Assembly (NCBI GenBank): GCA_003223325.1
Contig: QHYS01000042.1
Location: 319 to 51,184 of the forward strand
Length of the DNA: 50,866 bases
Origin: Acidobacteriota bacterium
GTDB taxonomy: Bacteria > Acidobacteriota > Terriglobia > Acidiferrales > UBA7541
Direction of reading: 5' to 3'
Shown here: positions 8,382 through 16,550 of the stretch, piece by piece
Position numbering within the stretch: the stretch's first letter is position 1
Layout: the number at the start of each line of letters is the position of its first letter
Translations under genes and position numbers: made by a program
Notes under the pieces: model-generated
Seen by the model: the letters and a program-made list of their open reading frames with translations, nothing else
Told to the model about the DNA's origin: nothing
The model's database searches: none

Positions 8382-9284
8382 TCAGCGAGGGGCGATGAAG
8401 GGCGCAGGGCGATCGATAGGCTCAGAGCGTATGGTGAGGAAGTCGGTGCGAGCGGCCGAGCGTAGGTTGCCGTGCGCAGTTTCCCACAGGCCCAGCAGCA
8501 GGAAAGGAACGATGGTGGCTGCCGCCAAGGCTTTGGCTCGAGGTCCGACCTTCGCTTCGGGCTCCCAGCGGAAAAGCTGCTGGCTCAAAAACAAGGCCAT
8601 CGCGGCGCTGACGGCGAGCGCGACGATTTCCGCACCGATTTGCGCGACGCCAACCCGGGCCACCAATACGCGTTCGAGGCCGGTGACGAGATAAGTTGCC
8701 GGAAGGAATAGCGCGAAGCGTTGGATCCAGATTGGCAGCATGGGCAGCGGAAGTGTGGCGCCGGAAAGGAACAGAAAGGCCGACCAGAGGATTTGGTTGA
8801 TGACCTGAGTTTCCTGGGTGCTGTTGGTGACGCTGGCGATAATCAGGCCGAGCGCGGCGAAGGTGATGATTCCCAGGGTGATGAGAAAAAAGACGCCTCC
8901 CAGGTTTCCCCACTGACTCATATGGAAGACTCTGCGCGCCAGCACGAATTCAATAGAGACGGCGGGCAGCGTCAAAATATAGTTGGAGGCGATGCTCGAG
9001 GCGAGCATGGCTCCGGGACCTACTGGCGCGACACGAAAGCGGCGCAAGATGCCTTGCTCGCGGAAGGTCACGAGCTGGACACTCAAGCCCCAGAAGCTGC
9101 CCATCACCGTGATGGCCAGCACAGAGGCGAGCATGTAGGGCACGGCGGCGACGTTGCTGCGCGCGAAGAGGCCCAAGAACAAGAAAAGGAAGATCAGTGG
9201 GAAGATCAGGCTGAAGAAGATGAAGGCGCGATTGCGCAGCGCCAGGCGCATACGGACCTTAGTTAGCGTCCAGGCGTTTCTCAA
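8382..9284 (-). CDS. ABC-2 type transporter permease
   Basis: This 300-residue membrane protein has about six hydrophobic segments, the first at residues 20-42 (FIFFSLIFPLIFLFLFLGLF). The layout is that of single-module ABC-2 exporters used for drugs, lipids or polysaccharides. Its start is a TTG inside TTGA, overlapping the stop of the ATPase gene by four bases. This shows translational coupling and a shared operon. The C-terminal tail after residue 250 is polar and possibly non-native. The substrate is not evident. Confidence 0.88.
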   Translation of the reverse strand: MRNAWTLTKVRMRLALRNRAFIFFSLIFPLIFLFLFLGLFARSNVAAVPYMLASVLAITVMGSFWGLSVQLVTFREQGILRRFRVAPVGPGAMLASSIASNYILTLPAVSIEFVLARRVFHMSQWGNLGGVFFLITLGIITFAALGLIIASVTNSTQETQVINQILWSAFLFLSGATLPLPMLPIWIQRFALFLPATYLVTGLERVLVARVGVAQIGAEIVALAVSAAMALFLSQQLFRWEPEAKVGPRAKALAAATIVPFLLLGLWETAHGNLRSAARTDFLTIRSEPIDRPAPFIAPR

Positions 9285-10201
9285 TCCCGGAGCCTCCTGC
9301 CGGTAAGCTCCAGGAAAACATCTTCGAGCGAGGGCGCGGCGATATCCAGGCTAGAGAGCTCGTTTCCGTGCGCCTCGAGGTATTTCACCAGCGAAACGAT
9401 GGTTTGAGGGACGCGCGTTGAGTGGACTACATAGACGCCGTCGGAGGCGTGGCAATCGGCCACGCCGTCGAGTTGTTTCAAAGCGGCGTCGGTTTCGGGC
9501 CGCGCCAGGCGCAGCTCGATGCGCGTGGTGCCAGCGGAACGCTGCTTGAGTTCGCGGGGAGTGCCCTGGGCGATGACTCGGCCCTGATCCACGATGGCCA
9601 CGCGGTCGCAAAGCTTTTCGGCCTCTTCGATGTAGTGGGTGGTCAGCAGGATCGTTTTTCGCTCCTTCTTCAGCTCTTCGATGATGGTGTAGATCTCACG
9701 CCGGACTTGAGGATCGAGGCCGGCGGTAGGTTCGTCAAGGAAGAGCACGCGGGGCTCGTTGACCAGGGACATGGCCAAGGCCAGTCGCTGTTTTTGGCCG
9801 CCGGATAGATGCGAATAGAAGGTATTGCGTTTTTCCTCGAGGCCGAAGCGCTTTAGGAGAGTCGCGGGGTCCCGCCGGCGCTTGTAGAAGCTGGCAAACA
9901 TGGAGACCGCTTCGGCAACCCGAAGCTTATCGGGCAGCGCAGTCGACTGAAGGACCGCTCCGATTTCCTGTTTGAAGGCGGGGCCTGGGGTTTGGGGATC
10001 GAGTCCGCAGACACTGACGATGCCTCCATCGGCCGCACGGAGCCCCTCGAGGATTTCGACGGTGCTGGTCTTGCCAGCGCCGTTCGGCCCCAGGAGGCCA
10101 AAGACTTCACCCTCCTCAACTTCGAAGCTGACGCCGCGCAATGCCTGGACGTCGCCATAGTGTTTGGTGAGGTTGTGCACCTCGATGATGGGAGCGCTCA
10201 C
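9281..10201 (-). CDS. ABC transporter ATP-binding protein
   Basis: This 306-residue ATPase energises the ABC-2 permease encoded directly downstream. Walker A is GPNGAGKT (38-45). The signature LSGGQKQR and Walker B VLFLDEPTAGLD follow, then the switch His in LLTTHY. A C-terminal part of about 80 residues matches the DrrA/CcmA-type branch with its extra domain. It starts with GTG at 10201. The two-gene operon contains no regulator. Drug or lipid export is the family's usual role, but the cargo is unknown. Confidence 0.92.
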   Translation of the reverse strand: MSAPIIEVHNLTKHYGDVQALRGVSFEVEEGEVFGLLGPNGAGKTSTVEILEGLRAADGGIVSVCGLDPQTPGPAFKQEIGAVLQSTALPDKLRVAEAVSMFASFYKRRRDPATLLKRFGLEEKRNTFYSHLSGGQKQRLALAMSLVNEPRVLFLDEPTAGLDPQVRREIYTIIEELKKERKTILLTTHYIEEAEKLCDRVAIVDQGRVIAQGTPRELKQRSAGTTRIELRLARPETDAALKQLDGVADCHASDGVYVVHSTRVPQTIVSLVKYLEAHGNELSSLDIAAPSLEDVFLELTGRRLRD

Positions 10202-10338
10202 GGTGTAAATGGGTATCTATAGCATATTTCGGAGACGGGCGACGGCTGGGAGCGAAATCGAGTAGCGGGTCAGTTTCCGGAGCGCCTTTATCGGCACCCT
10301 GCCAGTCTGGGTCGGCGGGGGAAGGCGTGCGCCGAGGA

Positions 10339-11253
10339 TTACTTGCTGCTGCCTGCGTCTTTGTCTTTGAGGGATTCGTATTGCTGCACTTCCTGATTAT
10401 TCGTGCAGTAGTACTCCTCCAAATCTTCATGGCTGAGCGACCATTGCCGGGGAGCGGAGGTCCACGGCTTGGTCAGTACCTTGGGGTCCTCGATCGTAAC
10501 CTGATACACCAGATAGTTTTCACTCGGGCGCGTGAGGCGCTCGATCACGTGTTCCTGATCGCTATGGAACCAGCCGACGAAATTGTTCCAGGTCCGTTCG
10601 TCGATAGCAATCACGTCGATGACTAGAGTATCTCCGTCCCAATGGGCGGACGCGTCTCCATTGAAGGTAGGATCCGGATTCTTGGTGTGTGCGCGGCCGT
10701 CGGTGTGGATGACGCGAAAGTTGCTGTTCAGTTCGTTCAGCTGGATCAGTTCGTCACGCGTCTGCACCAACTTTGTGGGATAAGGGTTCATCAGGAACAT
10801 ACTCGGGGTGCCGCGAGGCATGCAATTCACTGAGGCGCGTCCGAGTTCAAAATCCACAGGGGTCATGGATTTGATCTTGGCGGCCGCCCACGGCTGGAAC
10901 GGCGGCTTTTCCTCCGGGGTCACCTTCGGATCGAATTGGCGTTGCGCCGGGGGATTGCTCGTATCGTAGCCCCCCGTAGTGCCCGGAAACCATACTCCCG
11001 AAAGGTCCGGATGGCCGTCGGCAGTGCGCGGAGTCGGGCCGCCCTTCGGCAGCGCATGCAATTTCGGTTGAAACGAATCACCGCTGGACTTCTTTTTCTC
11101 TTGCGCATCAGCAGCCCTAGAGGCGCACGCTGCCGCTAAAATTGCCAGTACCAAAATAGAACACACGCGAACACCGCACCCGCGCATACAACACCCGCGC
11201 CGAAGCTCTATTCGCGCTCTGTCAGTTCTGGCCATGTTCGTAATCGCTTCCAA
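10339..11253 (-). CDS. Secreted acidobacterial protein of unknown function (partner of a DUF6152 gene)
   Basis: This is a protein of up to 304 residues. A signal peptide covers the stretch up to AADAQ; the most natural starts are the internal ATGs at 11235 or 11187, because the first ATG at 11253 lies inside the preceding gene. The mature part holds PRTADGHPDLSGVW, CMPRGTPSMF and DGDTLVIDVIAIDERTW. This set of motifs is widespread next to DUF6152 genes in soil acidobacteria. No enzyme motif is recognised. The gene overlaps or abuts the DUF6152 gene upstream, so both are probably exported and co-expressed. Confidence 0.75.
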   Translation of the reverse strand: MEAITNMARTDRARIELRRGCCMRGCGVRVCSILVLAILAAACASRAADAQEKKKSSGDSFQPKLHALPKGGPTPRTADGHPDLSGVWFPGTTGGYDTSNPPAQRQFDPKVTPEEKPPFQPWAAAKIKSMTPVDFELGRASVNCMPRGTPSMFLMNPYPTKLVQTRDELIQLNELNSNFRVIHTDGRAHTKNPDPTFNGDASAHWDGDTLVIDVIAIDERTWNNFVGWFHSDQEHVIERLTRPSENYLVYQVTIEDPKVLTKPWTSAPRQWSLSHEDLEEYYCTNNQEVQQYESLKDKDAGSSK

Positions 11254-11632
11254 CCCTCAACGTACGACCATCGGCCATCTTGAGGGTCTCAGCGGCGGCC
11301 CTTCTTGAATTGCCGCCCTTTCCGAGGCAGGCTCTCACTGTGACCACCTTCCCAAAATTGTCGACGAAATCTTGCCTCTGGATCCCGCTCCTCTTTAGGA
11401 AGGCCACCGATACTGCCTCAAAGCTCCAGGAGGCGACCTGGTTACCGGAATCCTTGAGATCGACATAGAAATAAACGTGCGGATTCTGCCAATCCACTTT
11501 CGTGAGGGTACCGGTCATGTCGCTGCACTTCGCTGCATCGTATTCAACAGAAAAGGTGTGATGCGCGAACACCGGCGCAGCCATAAACAACCCAAAAACG
11601 AGCGGCAAGCGCAGAAGAACTCTGTGCCTCAC
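11222..11632 (-). CDS. DUF6152-family secreted protein
   Basis: The chosen GTG start at 11632 gives 136 residues. It is preceded by AGGAGG nine bases away and followed at once by a signal peptide (LLRLPLVFGLFMAAPVFAHH). Longer starts up to 11818 would bury that signal inside the protein. The mature domain contains FSVEYDAAKC, GTLTKVDWQNPHVYFYVDLK and a cluster of beta strands typical of DUF6152. Its biochemical role is unknown. The gene end overlaps the next gene's possible start, indicating one transcript. Confidence 0.78.
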   Translation of the reverse strand: MRHRVLLRLPLVFGLFMAAPVFAHHTFSVEYDAAKCSDMTGTLTKVDWQNPHVYFYVDLKDSGNQVASWSFEAVSVAFLKRSGIQRQDFVDNFGKVVTVRACLGKGGNSRRAAAETLKMADGRTLRVGSDYEHGQN

Positions 11633-11814
11633 GATCGTATGCCTCCTGATGTGGATCGGCTCACAGCGATGATAACGGTGACCGTTACATAGCGTCACCC
11701 CGTTGTCAAGCAAAACGAAATGCACAAAACGAAATGCACGCGCGGGCATTAAAGATCCAAACAGGATCGCCGGATTCGGATCAGCCGGGTTTTCCGAACC
11801 ACCCATCGGAGCCG

Positions 11815-12225
11815 TCACTTTCGGACGCGGGGGCGTCGCTTAGGCTTTTGGGCGGCCTTCGGAGTCCCCGGGATTACCCAAAGATGATTCGAGAGAGCCA
11901 CACGGCCATGGATCAGCCTGGCGCCTTCGCTTTCGAGCAAGCGGCGCTGGAGGCTGGCGAAGGGCTCGCGGACCGCGATTCGGCCGCCTGCAGCAACAAC
12001 ACGATGCCAGGGAATAGCCTGGCCGCGCGGGCACGCAGCCATGGCGTGCCCAGCGGCACGAGCGCCGCCGCGGAGCCGAGTCGCACGGGCCAGCTGGCCG
12101 TAGGTGACGACGCGTCCCTTGGGAATGCGCCTGACCAATCGGTAAACCTTGCTCCAGCCCGCGTCCATATCCCCTACGATAACCGCAGCGGTCGCAGGTT
12201 TCCACTTTTGCCACTTTAGGAACAC
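11815..12225 (-). CDS. Alkyltransferase-like (ATL) DNA damage-recognition protein
   Basis: This protein of up to 136 residues resembles the C-terminal domain of O6-methylguanine-DNA methyltransferases: VYRLVRRIPKGRVVTYGQLA, the helix-turn-helix with RAAGHAM (arginine finger), then IPWHRVV. In true methyltransferases the last motif is PCHRVV and the Cys accepts the alkyl group. Here Trp replaces it, as in ATL proteins, which bind alkylated bases and hand them to nucleotide excision repair without removing the group. The start is probably MDAGWSKVY at 12168, just after GTAGGGG; the upstream 19 codons are weakly supported. The basic C-terminal tail (PKRRPRVRK) may aid DNA binding. Confidence 0.82.
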   Translation of the reverse strand: MFLKWQKWKPATAAVIVGDMDAGWSKVYRLVRRIPKGRVVTYGQLARATRLRGGARAAGHAMAACPRGQAIPWHRVVAAGGRIAVREPFASLQRRLLESEGARLIHGRVALSNHLWVIPGTPKAAQKPKRRPRVRK

Positions 12226-12595
12226 AATAGGCAGAAAAAGTCGCTGTCACGGCATCTAATCAGCAGGGTAAGAAGGGCCCCTCCGCCCGACGGTTCAACT
12301 CCCAGTTCGTTACACCAATCGTTCGGCCATATTCTCATGCGGCAGTTAATGGATTTCGTGCGAAGAGGAATTCCTCGCCTGCGTGAGACGCAGCCGGGCG
12401 GAGAACGCGGGCTAGGAGCGACGAGTTTGAGCTGATTTTGAGCCGAGTGAGGAGGCGGGCCGTTGCAGCGCGGGGAGTAACTGAATCGGGGAGTAACCGA
12501 TAGGAGGCAACAGCGCCCGATTTCACGGCATCCAACTTGACGGTGTAGTGGACGCTCCTTACACTACAAGCAACGATTAGGGTGTGAGAGGTAGC
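12226..12595. other. Intergenic region with a tandem repeat, hairpin and operator-like inverted repeat
   Basis: No gene is convincing in this 370-bp gap. It holds CTGCGT-gag-ACGCAG (12379-12393), a small hairpin. Two tandem 16-bp units CGGGGAGTAACTGAAT and CGGGGAGTAACCGATA lie at 12471-12502. Between the repeats and the next start lies the inverted repeat described separately. The right-hand part is the probable control region of the small-protein/AAA+ unit. Confidence 0.5.
12544..12568 (+). promoter_or_regulatory. Inverted repeat upstream of the small-protein/AAA+ unit
   Basis: TGTAGTG (12544-12550) and CACTACA (12562-12568) are perfect inverted 7-mers with an 11-base spacer. They lie 28 bases before the start of the next gene, where an operator for a dimeric regulator, or a leader hairpin, would sit. 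TTGACGG just upstream (12537-12543) could be a -35 element. Function is inferred from position only. Confidence 0.4.
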
Positions 12596-13030
12596 ATGGC
12601 TTTCGTACGGCGCAAAGGCAACGCTTATTACCTCGTGCACAACGTGCGCCAGCGCGGCAAGGTGAAACAACTTCACCTGGCGCGCTTGGGAGAGCGTCCA
12701 AGAATTACGGACGACGTGGTGCGCCAGGTCAACCGCACTTATCCTTTCGTGGACGTGAACTGGACCGAGCTGCGCGAGCAGGTGAATAACCGGGTGGAGC
12801 TGTTCGACTCGAAGTCCGCGTACGTCCGTAAGCTCATTGCGACGCTTCGCACCCTCAATCTGGACTTGGCCGATCTGTTTCCGCCGCTATTGGACGTGTC
12901 CGAGGCGCCTGCCACCGGGCAGGAACTGGTCACACAACTGCGTCTGTTGCATTCGACCGTGGGTGTGAAACTCGACCAGTTCGATCGGGCGCCGCATCGG
13001 GCAGTGATGGCGGAGCGGAATTTTCGGTAA
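12596..13030 (+). CDS. Small basic protein of unknown function, paired with a solitary AAA+ ATPase
   Basis: This 144-residue protein begins MAFVRRKGNAYYLVHNVRQ at an ATG preceded by GAGAGG five bases away. The N-terminus, with its basic, aromatic beta-like strands and 'GKVKQLHLARLG', recalls the first segment of some IS4/IS1634-type transposases, but the catalytic region is absent. Residues 40-144 are predicted helical and amphipathic (for example ELREQVNNRVELFDSKSAY). No catalytic motif is visible. It ends one base before the GTG that opens the ATPase reading frame and 21 bases before the ATG preferred there, so the two are surely co-transcribed. It may be an adaptor, substrate or DNA-binding partner of the ATPase; this is inference. 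Confidence 0.75.
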   Translation: MAFVRRKGNAYYLVHNVRQRGKVKQLHLARLGERPRITDDVVRQVNRTYPFVDVNWTELREQVNNRVELFDSKSAYVRKLIATLRTLNLDLADLFPPLLDVSEAPATGQELVTQLRLLHSTVGVKLDQFDRAPHRAVMAERNFR

Positions 13031-13051
13031 GTGGTCAGGAGGCACAAAGCC

Positions 13052-14260
13052 ATGCGCGCCAGCCAGCGTCGGTCTTTGGATCCGACTCTGAGAAGTATCG
13101 AATCTCAGGAGTTCGAGAACTCTCTGCGCGAGAAGATCGTCGGACAGGAAGAGGGAATCCGCGCGCTCGTGGACCTCTATCAGGTCTTCTGCGCAGGAAT
13201 GTGCCCGAGCGGCCGTCCGGTGGGGAATCTGCTCTTTTTGGGGCCGACGGGCTCGGGCAAGACGCGCATTGTGGAGGCGGCTGCGGAGATTCTCTTCGGC
13301 GATCCTCGCGCCGTGATCAAGGTGGACTGCGCCGAATTTCAACATTCTCACGAAATCGCCAAACTGATCGGCTCGCCGCCCGGTTACCTGGGGCATCGAG
13401 AGACGCATCCGCTGATTACGCAGGAAGACCTGGCGAAATATCACACCGAGCAGTTGAAGCTAAGTTTCTTGCTGTTCGACGAGATCGAAAAGGCCTCGGA
13501 CTCGCTGTGGCAATTGCTGCTGGGAATGCTCGACAAAGCCACACTCACCCTGGGCGACAACCGGCGGGTGGATCTTTCACAAGTGGTTATCTTCATGACC
13601 TCGAATCTAGGCGGCGGCGAGATCACCGAACTGATGAGCGGGGGCATGGGGTTTGTGCAGCCCGTGGACAAGCCGGCAGACACGCTAGACGGCAAAGTTA
13701 CGCGCACGGCGCAAGAAGCCGCGCGGCGCAAGTTTTCGCCCGAGTTCATGAACCGGCTGGATAAGGTGGTCGTTTTCCATCCGCTGCGGCAGGTACAGCT
13801 CGAGCAGATCCTGGAAATCGAGTTGTCTATGGTGCAACGGCGGGTTCTGGATACGGCCAAGGGGCAGTTCCTCTTCCGCGTGACGCCGGCAGCGCGTAAT
13901 TTCCTGCTGCGGGAAGGAACGGACCTGAAATACGGCGCGCGTCACCTGAAGCGGGCGATCGAGCGCCATATCGTTTATCCTCTTGCAAATCTGCTGGCAA
14001 CAAGCCAAGTGCATCTGGGCGATCTGCTGTGCATCGACTGGGATGAGCGCGGGCAGAGGCTCGTCTTTGACAAAGAGGGCGAAGGCGCCGTCCTGCCGAT
14101 CGCTCCTCCGGCGGCCGCGGCCGCGCAGTCAGCCAAGGCGACCGGCGGCAAGCCGGCGGAGGCACCGCCTGCGGTTGCGGCTCGCGAGGCCAAGGCGCCC
14201 ATCGCCGTCCCTCTGGCTCCATTGCCGGCTCCATCGAGCCGGCGCAAGAACGAATCGTAA
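13052..14260 (+). CDS. Solitary ClpA/B-type (AAA-2) ATPase
   Basis: With the ATG at 13052 (AGGAGG nine bases upstream) the protein has 402 residues. It consists of one AAA+ module of the second ClpB/HSP100 type plus its small C-domain. Walker A is GPTGSGKT (64-71), the pore loop is GYLG (111-114), Walker B is LLFDEIEKA (140-148) and sensor 1 is TSN (183-185). The arginine-finger region is SPEFMNRLD, and sensor 2 is GARHLKRAI. ClpB's N-domain, first ATPase ring and middle coiled coil are all missing, and no ClpP-binding loop is evident. The last 60 residues are Ala/Pro-rich and disordered. It probably forms a single-ring unfoldase or remodeller, with the preceding small protein as likely partner. 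Confidence 0.85.
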   Translation: MRASQRRSLDPTLRSIESQEFENSLREKIVGQEEGIRALVDLYQVFCAGMCPSGRPVGNLLFLGPTGSGKTRIVEAAAEILFGDPRAVIKVDCAEFQHSHEIAKLIGSPPGYLGHRETHPLITQEDLAKYHTEQLKLSFLLFDEIEKASDSLWQLLLGMLDKATLTLGDNRRVDLSQVVIFMTSNLGGGEITELMSGGMGFVQPVDKPADTLDGKVTRTAQEAARRKFSPEFMNRLDKVVVFHPLRQVQLEQILEIELSMVQRRVLDTAKGQFLFRVTPAARNFLLREGTDLKYGARHLKRAIERHIVYPLANLLATSQVHLGDLLCIDWDERGQRLVFDKEGEGAVLPIAPPAAAAAQSAKATGGKPAEAPPAVAAREAKAPIAVPLAPLPAPSSRRKNES

Positions 14261-14300
14261 AGTCTGGCAAAGAATCTGGGTTCCACGAACAGGACCCGAA

Positions 14301-14442
14301 GAGGGATTCTTCGCTTCGCTCAGAGGCTGTAACTTTATTCAAAATTCGCGAATTTTTCGCATCTAAACTATCTAAACTCAATATTTTCAGCGACGGTTTT
14401 TGCGAGAAATCAAAAAAGTCACAGCCTCTTAGAATGACAACG
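14301..14442 (+). repeat. Interspersed repeat copy interrupted by a MITE-like element
   Basis: The left part GGGATTCTTCGCTTCGCTC (14303-14321) and the right part TTAGAATGACAACGG (14429-14443) join into the usual family unit when the 108 bp between them are removed. The copy lies just downstream of the AAA+ gene. Confidence 0.65.
14322..14429. mobile_element. 108-bp MITE-like element
   Basis: The ends are inverted: AGAGGCTGTAACTTTATT on the left and, read on the other strand, AGAGGCTGTGACTTTTTT on the right. Inside are a perfect 16-bp palindrome AAAATTCGCGAATTTT (14341-14356) and a perfect tandem pair of ATCTAAACT (14361-14378). It has no coding capacity. The base composition is far more AT-rich than the flanks. 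The ends resemble the GAGGCTGT termini of some insertion sequences, which suggests mobilisation in trans by a transposase encoded elsewhere. No clear target-site duplication was found. Confidence 0.6.
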
Positions 14443-14522
14443 GAAATGGATTTTTTCCGCAAGCCACTTAGAGTCAATAAGCCACAGGATCGTTAGTCAC
14501 CGCGCTTAGCTGGTCGACTCGG

Positions 14523-14785
14523 CGGCGCAAGGACTTCGCTCATCCGCGGGCCTTGGCGCAATTTTTCGAAAAAATCGAGGCGGTATTCAAAGGGAAGCAG
14601 CCGCCGGAATTTTTCTCGGATCATCCGAACCCCGAGCAACCGAACCGAGCGCGTGGACGAGGAGGTCGAGAAGCTGGGCGGGCCGGGGCCGGGGCCGAAC
14701 TCACCGGACCGATTCCGACGACTTCCATAGCATCAAGATTTACGTGATGAAGTTAGCCAAACCAGCCAAAAGTGCAGGGAAATAA
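14523..14785 (+). pseudogene. C-terminal remnant of an M48-type metallopeptidase
   Basis: The stretch reads PRALAQFFEKIEAVFKGK and PPEFFSDHPNPE, then shifts frame to ERVDEEVEKLGGPG and shifts again to SDDFHSIKIYVMKLAKPA, ending with TAA at 14785. This is the usual tail of secreted acidobacterial M48 (HtpX/LoiP-like) peptidases. The HExxH catalytic part is absent; the DNA upstream is repeat and MITE sequence instead. The piece is non-functional. Confidence 0.65.
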
Positions 14786-15022
14786 ATCTCGCCAATCAGG
14801 TTTGTGTCGCCCCTGTTCGGGGCGTAGAATTTCGAGCGCTTTGTTTCCACTGCTCCCGCGGTGGGCTAAACCTGTCGCGCCCCTAACAGGACTGTCAAAA
14901 ATGCCAGGAAAAGGGTGCAAGTCGCACGATTTGAGGTGGCGGTGTGCAGACGCGCAAGGCCCCCGGCCCCCGACCGACAACGTCGGGGCGGCCTAGGCTA
15001 TGAAAATCTCAGCTTGCAGGGA

Positions 15023-16528
15023 TCAGCCGGCGGATTCGGAGGCGGCTTTGGACTTCCAGCGCAACAGGGGCTTGCGGGCGGCGGCGACTTCGTCGAGGCG
15101 GCCGACGCGTGTGGAGTGCGGCGCAGTCGTCACCAGATCAGGCTGCGTGGCGGCCTCTTCGGCAATTGAACGCATGGCGTCGATGAAGAGGTCGCATTCC
15201 TCTTTGGATTCGGATTCGGTGGGCTCAATCATCATCGCGCCAGGAACGATCAGCGGGAACGCGGTGGTATAGGGATGGAAGCCGTAATCGATTAGCCGCT
15301 TCGCGATATCCATGGTGTTCACGCCATTCTTTTTCTGCCGATTGTCGCTAAAGACGACTTCATGCATGGAAGGCGACGCATAGGGCAGGTCGAAGACGCC
15401 TTCGAGATTCCTGCGAATGTAATTCGCGTTCAGGACGGCGTCTTCTGTGGCCTGGCGAATGCCGGGTCCATAGGCGAGGGTGTAGGCGAGGGCACGAACC
15501 AGCACGCCGAAATTGCCGCCAAAGGCGCGCAGGCGGCCGATGGATTTCGGGCGCACTGGCTCGAGCGCAAGCTGGCCATTTTTCTCCGTCAGCACTGGAA
15601 CGGGGAGGAAAGGCTCGAGATGGCTTTTCACCAGGACCGGGCCTGCGCCCGGCCCGCCACCGCCGTGAGGAGTGGAAAACGTCTTGTGCAAATTGAGGTG
15701 CATGACGTCCACGCCGAAGCGGCCCGGCTGGATCACGCCGGCGAGCGCGTTCATATTGGCGCCGTCCATGTAAAGCTGGGCGCCGCGGGCGTGGAGCAGG
15801 TCGGCGACTTCGGCGATGCGGGGCTCGAAGGTGCCAAGCGTGGACGGATTGGTGACCATGAGCGCGGCAACGTCATCGTTGACGATGTTTTTTAGCCGCT
15901 CGAGGTCGATCTGCCCGCGCGCGTCGGAGCGGATGTTTTCAACTTCATAGCCCGCAATGACGGCCGTGGCGGGATTGGTTCCGTGCGCCGAATCTGGAAC
16001 GAGCACTTTCTTGCGCGGATTTCCCCGGCTTTCCAGGTGGGCGCGGATCAGCAACAGTCCGGTCAATTCGCCCTGGGCGCCGGCCGCGGGTTGCAGCGTG
16101 GCGGCGTCCATGCCAGTGATTTCGAGCAGGCATTTCTGCAAGGTGAAGAGAATTTTCAGGCAGCCCTGCGCCAGTTGTTGCGGCTGATATGGATGCTCGG
16201 TGGCGAGGCCATCGAATCGCGCAATGTGCTCGTTAACGCGTGGATTATATTTCATCGTGCAGGAGCCGAGAGGGTACATGCCCAGATCGATGGCGTAATT
16301 CCAAGTGGAAAGCCGAGTGAAGTGGCGAATCACCTCGATTTCACTGACTTCGGGAAAACCCTCGATATCGCGCCGCGCGTAATCGGATCCCAGGGCTGCC
16401 CGCATGTCAACCGCGGGTACATCGGAGGGGGGTAATTCAAAGCCGCGTTTTCCGGGCGCTGATTTCTCGAAGATCAGGCCTTCGTTGTGGCGGGTGTGGC
16501 GTGCGGCTTCCTTGATTTTGTCGGCCAC
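15023..16528 (-). CDS. gcvPB: Glycine dehydrogenase (decarboxylating) subunit 2
   Basis: This 501-residue PLP enzyme is the catalytic half of the split P-protein. It decarboxylates glycine and passes aminomethyl to the lipoyl arm of GcvH. The PLP lysine is K282 in LNLHKTFSTPHGGGGPG, and SCTMKYNPR (89-97) is the usual N-terminal motif. It lies 22 bases after gcvPA, completing the gcvT-gcvH-gcvPA-gcvPB operon. The C-terminus continues about 20 residues past the usual end (RVGRLDEVAAARKPLLRWKS), a common extension in this phylum. Function is firm. Confidence 0.95.
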   Translation of the reverse strand: MADKIKEAARHTRHNEGLIFEKSAPGKRGFELPPSDVPAVDMRAALGSDYARRDIEGFPEVSEIEVIRHFTRLSTWNYAIDLGMYPLGSCTMKYNPRVNEHIARFDGLATEHPYQPQQLAQGCLKILFTLQKCLLEITGMDAATLQPAAGAQGELTGLLLIRAHLESRGNPRKKVLVPDSAHGTNPATAVIAGYEVENIRSDARGQIDLERLKNIVNDDVAALMVTNPSTLGTFEPRIAEVADLLHARGAQLYMDGANMNALAGVIQPGRFGVDVMHLNLHKTFSTPHGGGGPGAGPVLVKSHLEPFLPVPVLTEKNGQLALEPVRPKSIGRLRAFGGNFGVLVRALAYTLAYGPGIRQATEDAVLNANYIRRNLEGVFDLPYASPSMHEVVFSDNRQKKNGVNTMDIAKRLIDYGFHPYTTAFPLIVPGAMMIEPTESESKEECDLFIDAMRSIAEEAATQPDLVTTAPHSTRVGRLDEVAAARKPLLRWKSKAASESAG

Positions 16529-16550
16529 TTTCGTTCCTCAGAATTCTTTC

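Noticed and set aside
9422..9808. Long plus-strand frames opposite the ABC ATPase and other GC-rich genes
   Set aside because: These are antisense shadows typical of high-GC coding DNA; the minus-strand frames carry all the family motifs.
12335..12676. Open frame on the minus strand upstream of the small-protein gene
   Set aside because: It overlaps the start and control region of a better-supported gene, has no ribosome site and its product resembles no family.
14451..14460. CGGAAATGGATTTTTTCCG as an intrinsic terminator after the AAA+ gene
   Set aside because: The stem is only six A/T-rich pairs and lies 180 bases past the stop, behind the MITE-like element; it is too weak to call.
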